7,741 bases of DNA from an uncultured Prevotellaceae bacterium (GTDB lineage: Bacteria > Bacteroidota > Bacteroidia > Bacteroidales > Bacteroidaceae): contig CALAVF010000294.1 in the NCBI GenBank assembly GCA_937892315.1, positions 1-7,741 of the forward strand, read 5' to 3'. The first letter of the stretch is position 1. Every line of letters begins with the position of its first letter. Below, in pieces: positions 6,763 to 7,741 of the stretch. Under the pieces are notes generated by a model. That model saw only the letters and a program-made list of their open reading frames with translations. It was not told the origin of the DNA and did not search any database. The translations under genes were made by a program, and so were the position numbers.

Positions 6763-7368
6763 TTATGCCCACTTCTGACCTATATCCCAATGTTCTGCAC
6801 ACTGCACCAAAGTTTTCTCCGCAGGCAGGTTAAACTCATCCACAATCAAGTCCACGACCTCAGGACAGTCGTTCACCCATTGCCCCACAGCGATGATGTA
6901 CTCATCAGCCGAAGGTGAATAAAAGATACGACCACGAGGTTTATCTTCATAAGCCCCGACATAAGGTCCTGTACCGTCACCATGATATTTCTGCCTTCGG
7001 AAGCCCTTCTTCCACACATCCTCATGCATCTCCGTACAGGTGATAAGTCCCCCCCGTGCATTCGTCTTGGTGAAGTCCGACACTTTTCGAGTGACCACCC
7101 CAAACAGTTCTTTCTTGGCACGATTGTACCAAAAGATGCCCACTTTCGGTTCTTCATCCTTGCCTCGGTTGGCAGCCATCACGTCCATCGCCTCCTTATA
7201 CTGTTCCGCCGAGAATTCCTGAACTCGAACGCCCTTGTGAACAGCCACAGGAGGTGCCGTAACTTGTTGCTCAACAGACGGGCTGGGCACAATCTGAATG
7301 TCCAGAACCTTCTTAATGGATTCTTGGACAATCTGCTGAAGTTGCTCTTCTGTCAGTTGATACGTCAT
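6763..7368 (-). CDS. Uncharacterised 201-aa protein with a PRGR motif
   Basis: I do not recognise a named family. The protein appears soluble, with no signal peptide or membrane segment. An N-terminal amphipathic helix (residues 5-22, LTEEQLQQIVQESIKKVL) is followed by a Pro/Val/Gln-rich linker (about 25-45). A mixed alpha/beta domain then runs from about 74 to 201, with a beta-strand opening (VGIFWYN), the central motif PRGRIFY at 144-150, VGQW at 161-164, an EFNLP segment and the closing motif HWDIGQKW at 193-200. I have a memory, unverified, of other uncharacterised bacterial proteins with the same PRGR-strand-helix arrangement. It is the first gene of the minus cluster, 13 bp before prfB, and probably shares its transcript. 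The start has an A-rich leader without a Shine-Dalgarno sequence. It is very likely a real gene, with function unknown. Confidence 0.85.
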   Translation of the reverse strand: MTYQLTEEQLQQIVQESIKKVLDIQIVPSPSVEQQVTAPPVAVHKGVRVQEFSAEQYKEAMDVMAANRGKDEEPKVGIFWYNRAKKELFGVVTRKVSDFTKTNARGGLITCTEMHEDVWKKGFRRQKYHGDGTGPYVGAYEDKPRGRIFYSPSADEYIIAVGQWVNDCPEVVDLIVDEFNLPAEKTLVQCAEHWDIGQKWA

Positions 7369-7416
7369 TGTTTCTTTGTTTGTTCTATATACTTAAGAAC
7401 TTTTTTACGTTTTGGG

Positions 7417-7426
7417 TGCAAAGGTA
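7417..7426 (-). promoter_or_regulatory. Bacteroidetes -7 promoter box for the prfB cluster
   Basis: On the minus strand this reads TACCTTTGCA, the same ten bases as the box before the GH98 gene. A -33-like TTTA lies 18 bp upstream (about 7445-7448), a weak match to TTTG. The box is about 49 bp before the start at 7368, giving a leader of about 40 bases. It would drive all five genes of the minus cluster. Confidence 0.65.
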
Positions 7427-7690
7427 CACAAAAATAACGACTTATAAATCTTTTTTATAAAAGAAAGATAAGATTAATCGGGCGAAAAAGCATTTTTACA
7501 TTTTTGTACCACACAGAATTGTGTGATTGAAAAAATTTCTAAGTACAATGGGCAAGAATATCTATATGATCGAATGGGGTTAAATAATCATTCTATATTT
7601 TGAGCGGAAAGAAAAGGTGCTGGTACTGATGACGTAAAGCATAAGAGCACACAAGCGAGAAGTGTCAAAATGGCTTCCTCGACACGTCAA
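7427..7690. other. AT-rich intergenic stretch without a recognisable gene
   Basis: No coding region of useful length is supported here. Two small palindromes are visible: TTATAAA/TTTATAA around a five-base loop at 7442-7460, next to the promoter, and CACACA/TGTGTG around GAAT at 7510-7525. An 11-codon open frame (MGKNIYMIEWG) at 7548-7583 follows the second palindrome but has no visible promoter or ribosome-binding site. The segment from about 7600 onward is less AT-rich and leads into the repeat array. Confidence 0.6.
7510..7525. repeat. Short inverted repeat CACACA-GAAT-TGTGTG
   Basis: A perfect 6-bp inverted repeat with a four-base centre, in an AT-rich background about 85 bp upstream of the minus-strand promoter box. 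It could be a regulator-binding site or a chance palindrome. No run of T follows closely on either strand, so it is not a convincing terminator. Confidence 0.35.
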
Positions 7691-7741
7691 AAGTGGTCTG
7701 AGTCACACCGCCTCGGCGGTCTGAGTCACACCACTTGGGCG
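7691..7741. repeat. Right copy of the palindromic intergenic repeat array
   Basis: The core GGTCTGAGTCACACC occurs twice in direct orientation, at 7695-7709 and 7718-7732, with a 23-bp period and the spacer GCCTCGGC between. ACTTGGGC follows and the window ends just as an inverted third core would begin. Positions 7705-7741 are identical to 1-37. Overlaying the two ends gives a complete array of about 69 bp: three 22-bp units, the first and third being perfect inverted copies (7691-7712 against 34-55). The middle unit differs from the third only at the three asymmetric core positions. The array lies in non-coding DNA. Confidence 0.9.

Noticed and set aside
5628..6833. A 401-codon open frame on the plus strand opposite prfB
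   Set aside because: It lies wholly antisense to a certain gene, has a low-complexity His/Leu-rich product with no recognisable domain, and is explained by codon bias of the prfB strand.
7548..7583. An 11-codon frame (MGKNIYMIEWG), possibly a leader peptide or gene remnant
   Set aside because: It has no Shine-Dalgarno, no good promoter and no run of regulatory codons or attenuator after it; a frame this short is expected by chance.
1..7741. Complete circular plasmid or phage genome, suggested by the 37-bp terminal direct repeat
   Set aside because: There are no replication, mobilisation, packaging or structural genes, while prfB and its neighbours are chromosomal. The shared sequence is a repeat family member, so it cannot by itself prove circularity.

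Overview
The window looks like chromosomal DNA of a member of the Bacteroidales, most likely a Prevotella/Segatella-type organism. Three things point there. Both promoter candidates carry the Bacteroidetes -7 box (TAnnTTTG). Most start codons lack a clear Shine-Dalgarno sequence. The release factor 2 and the large secreted glycosidase have a Bacteroidetes flavour, the latter in its C-terminal tail. Genus-level placement is inference.

Layout. Positions 1-55 hold part of a short GC-rich palindromic repeat array. A promoter region (about 130-172) follows, then one large plus-strand gene (196-3381). It encodes a secreted, multidomain GH98 glycoside hydrolase with a CBM6/35-like module, an InlB-like repeat, a C-terminal beta-sandwich and a sorting-signal-like tail. 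Converging on it with a 2-bp gap is a compact five-gene minus-strand cluster, read from 7368 down to 3384: an uncharacterised 201-aa protein, peptide chain release factor 2 (prfB), a CYTH-domain phosphatase-like protein, a VanZ-like membrane protein and a sodium-dependent (NSS family) transporter. Genes in the cluster are 13 bp apart or overlap by 31 bp or less, so they are probably one transcript from the promoter at 7417-7426. Positions 7427-7690 are AT-rich and appear non-coding. Positions 7691-7741 hold a second copy of the palindromic repeat array.

Function. The GH98 enzyme probably cuts a complex host or plant glycan outside the cytoplasm. No SusC/SusD pair or other glycan-utilisation gene is visible beside it, so it looks like an orphan enzyme next to housekeeping genes. 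The minus cluster combines translation termination with a small CYTH enzyme and two membrane proteins; no single pathway ties them together.

The most unusual feature is the repeat. The first 37 bp of the window are identical to the last 37 bp, and both belong to an array of near-palindromic 15-bp cores. Because the gene content is chromosomal, I read this as a dispersed intergenic repeat at which the sequence was cut or an assembly broke, not as proof of a circular element. I see no defence system, CRISPR array, transposase, tRNA or rRNA.
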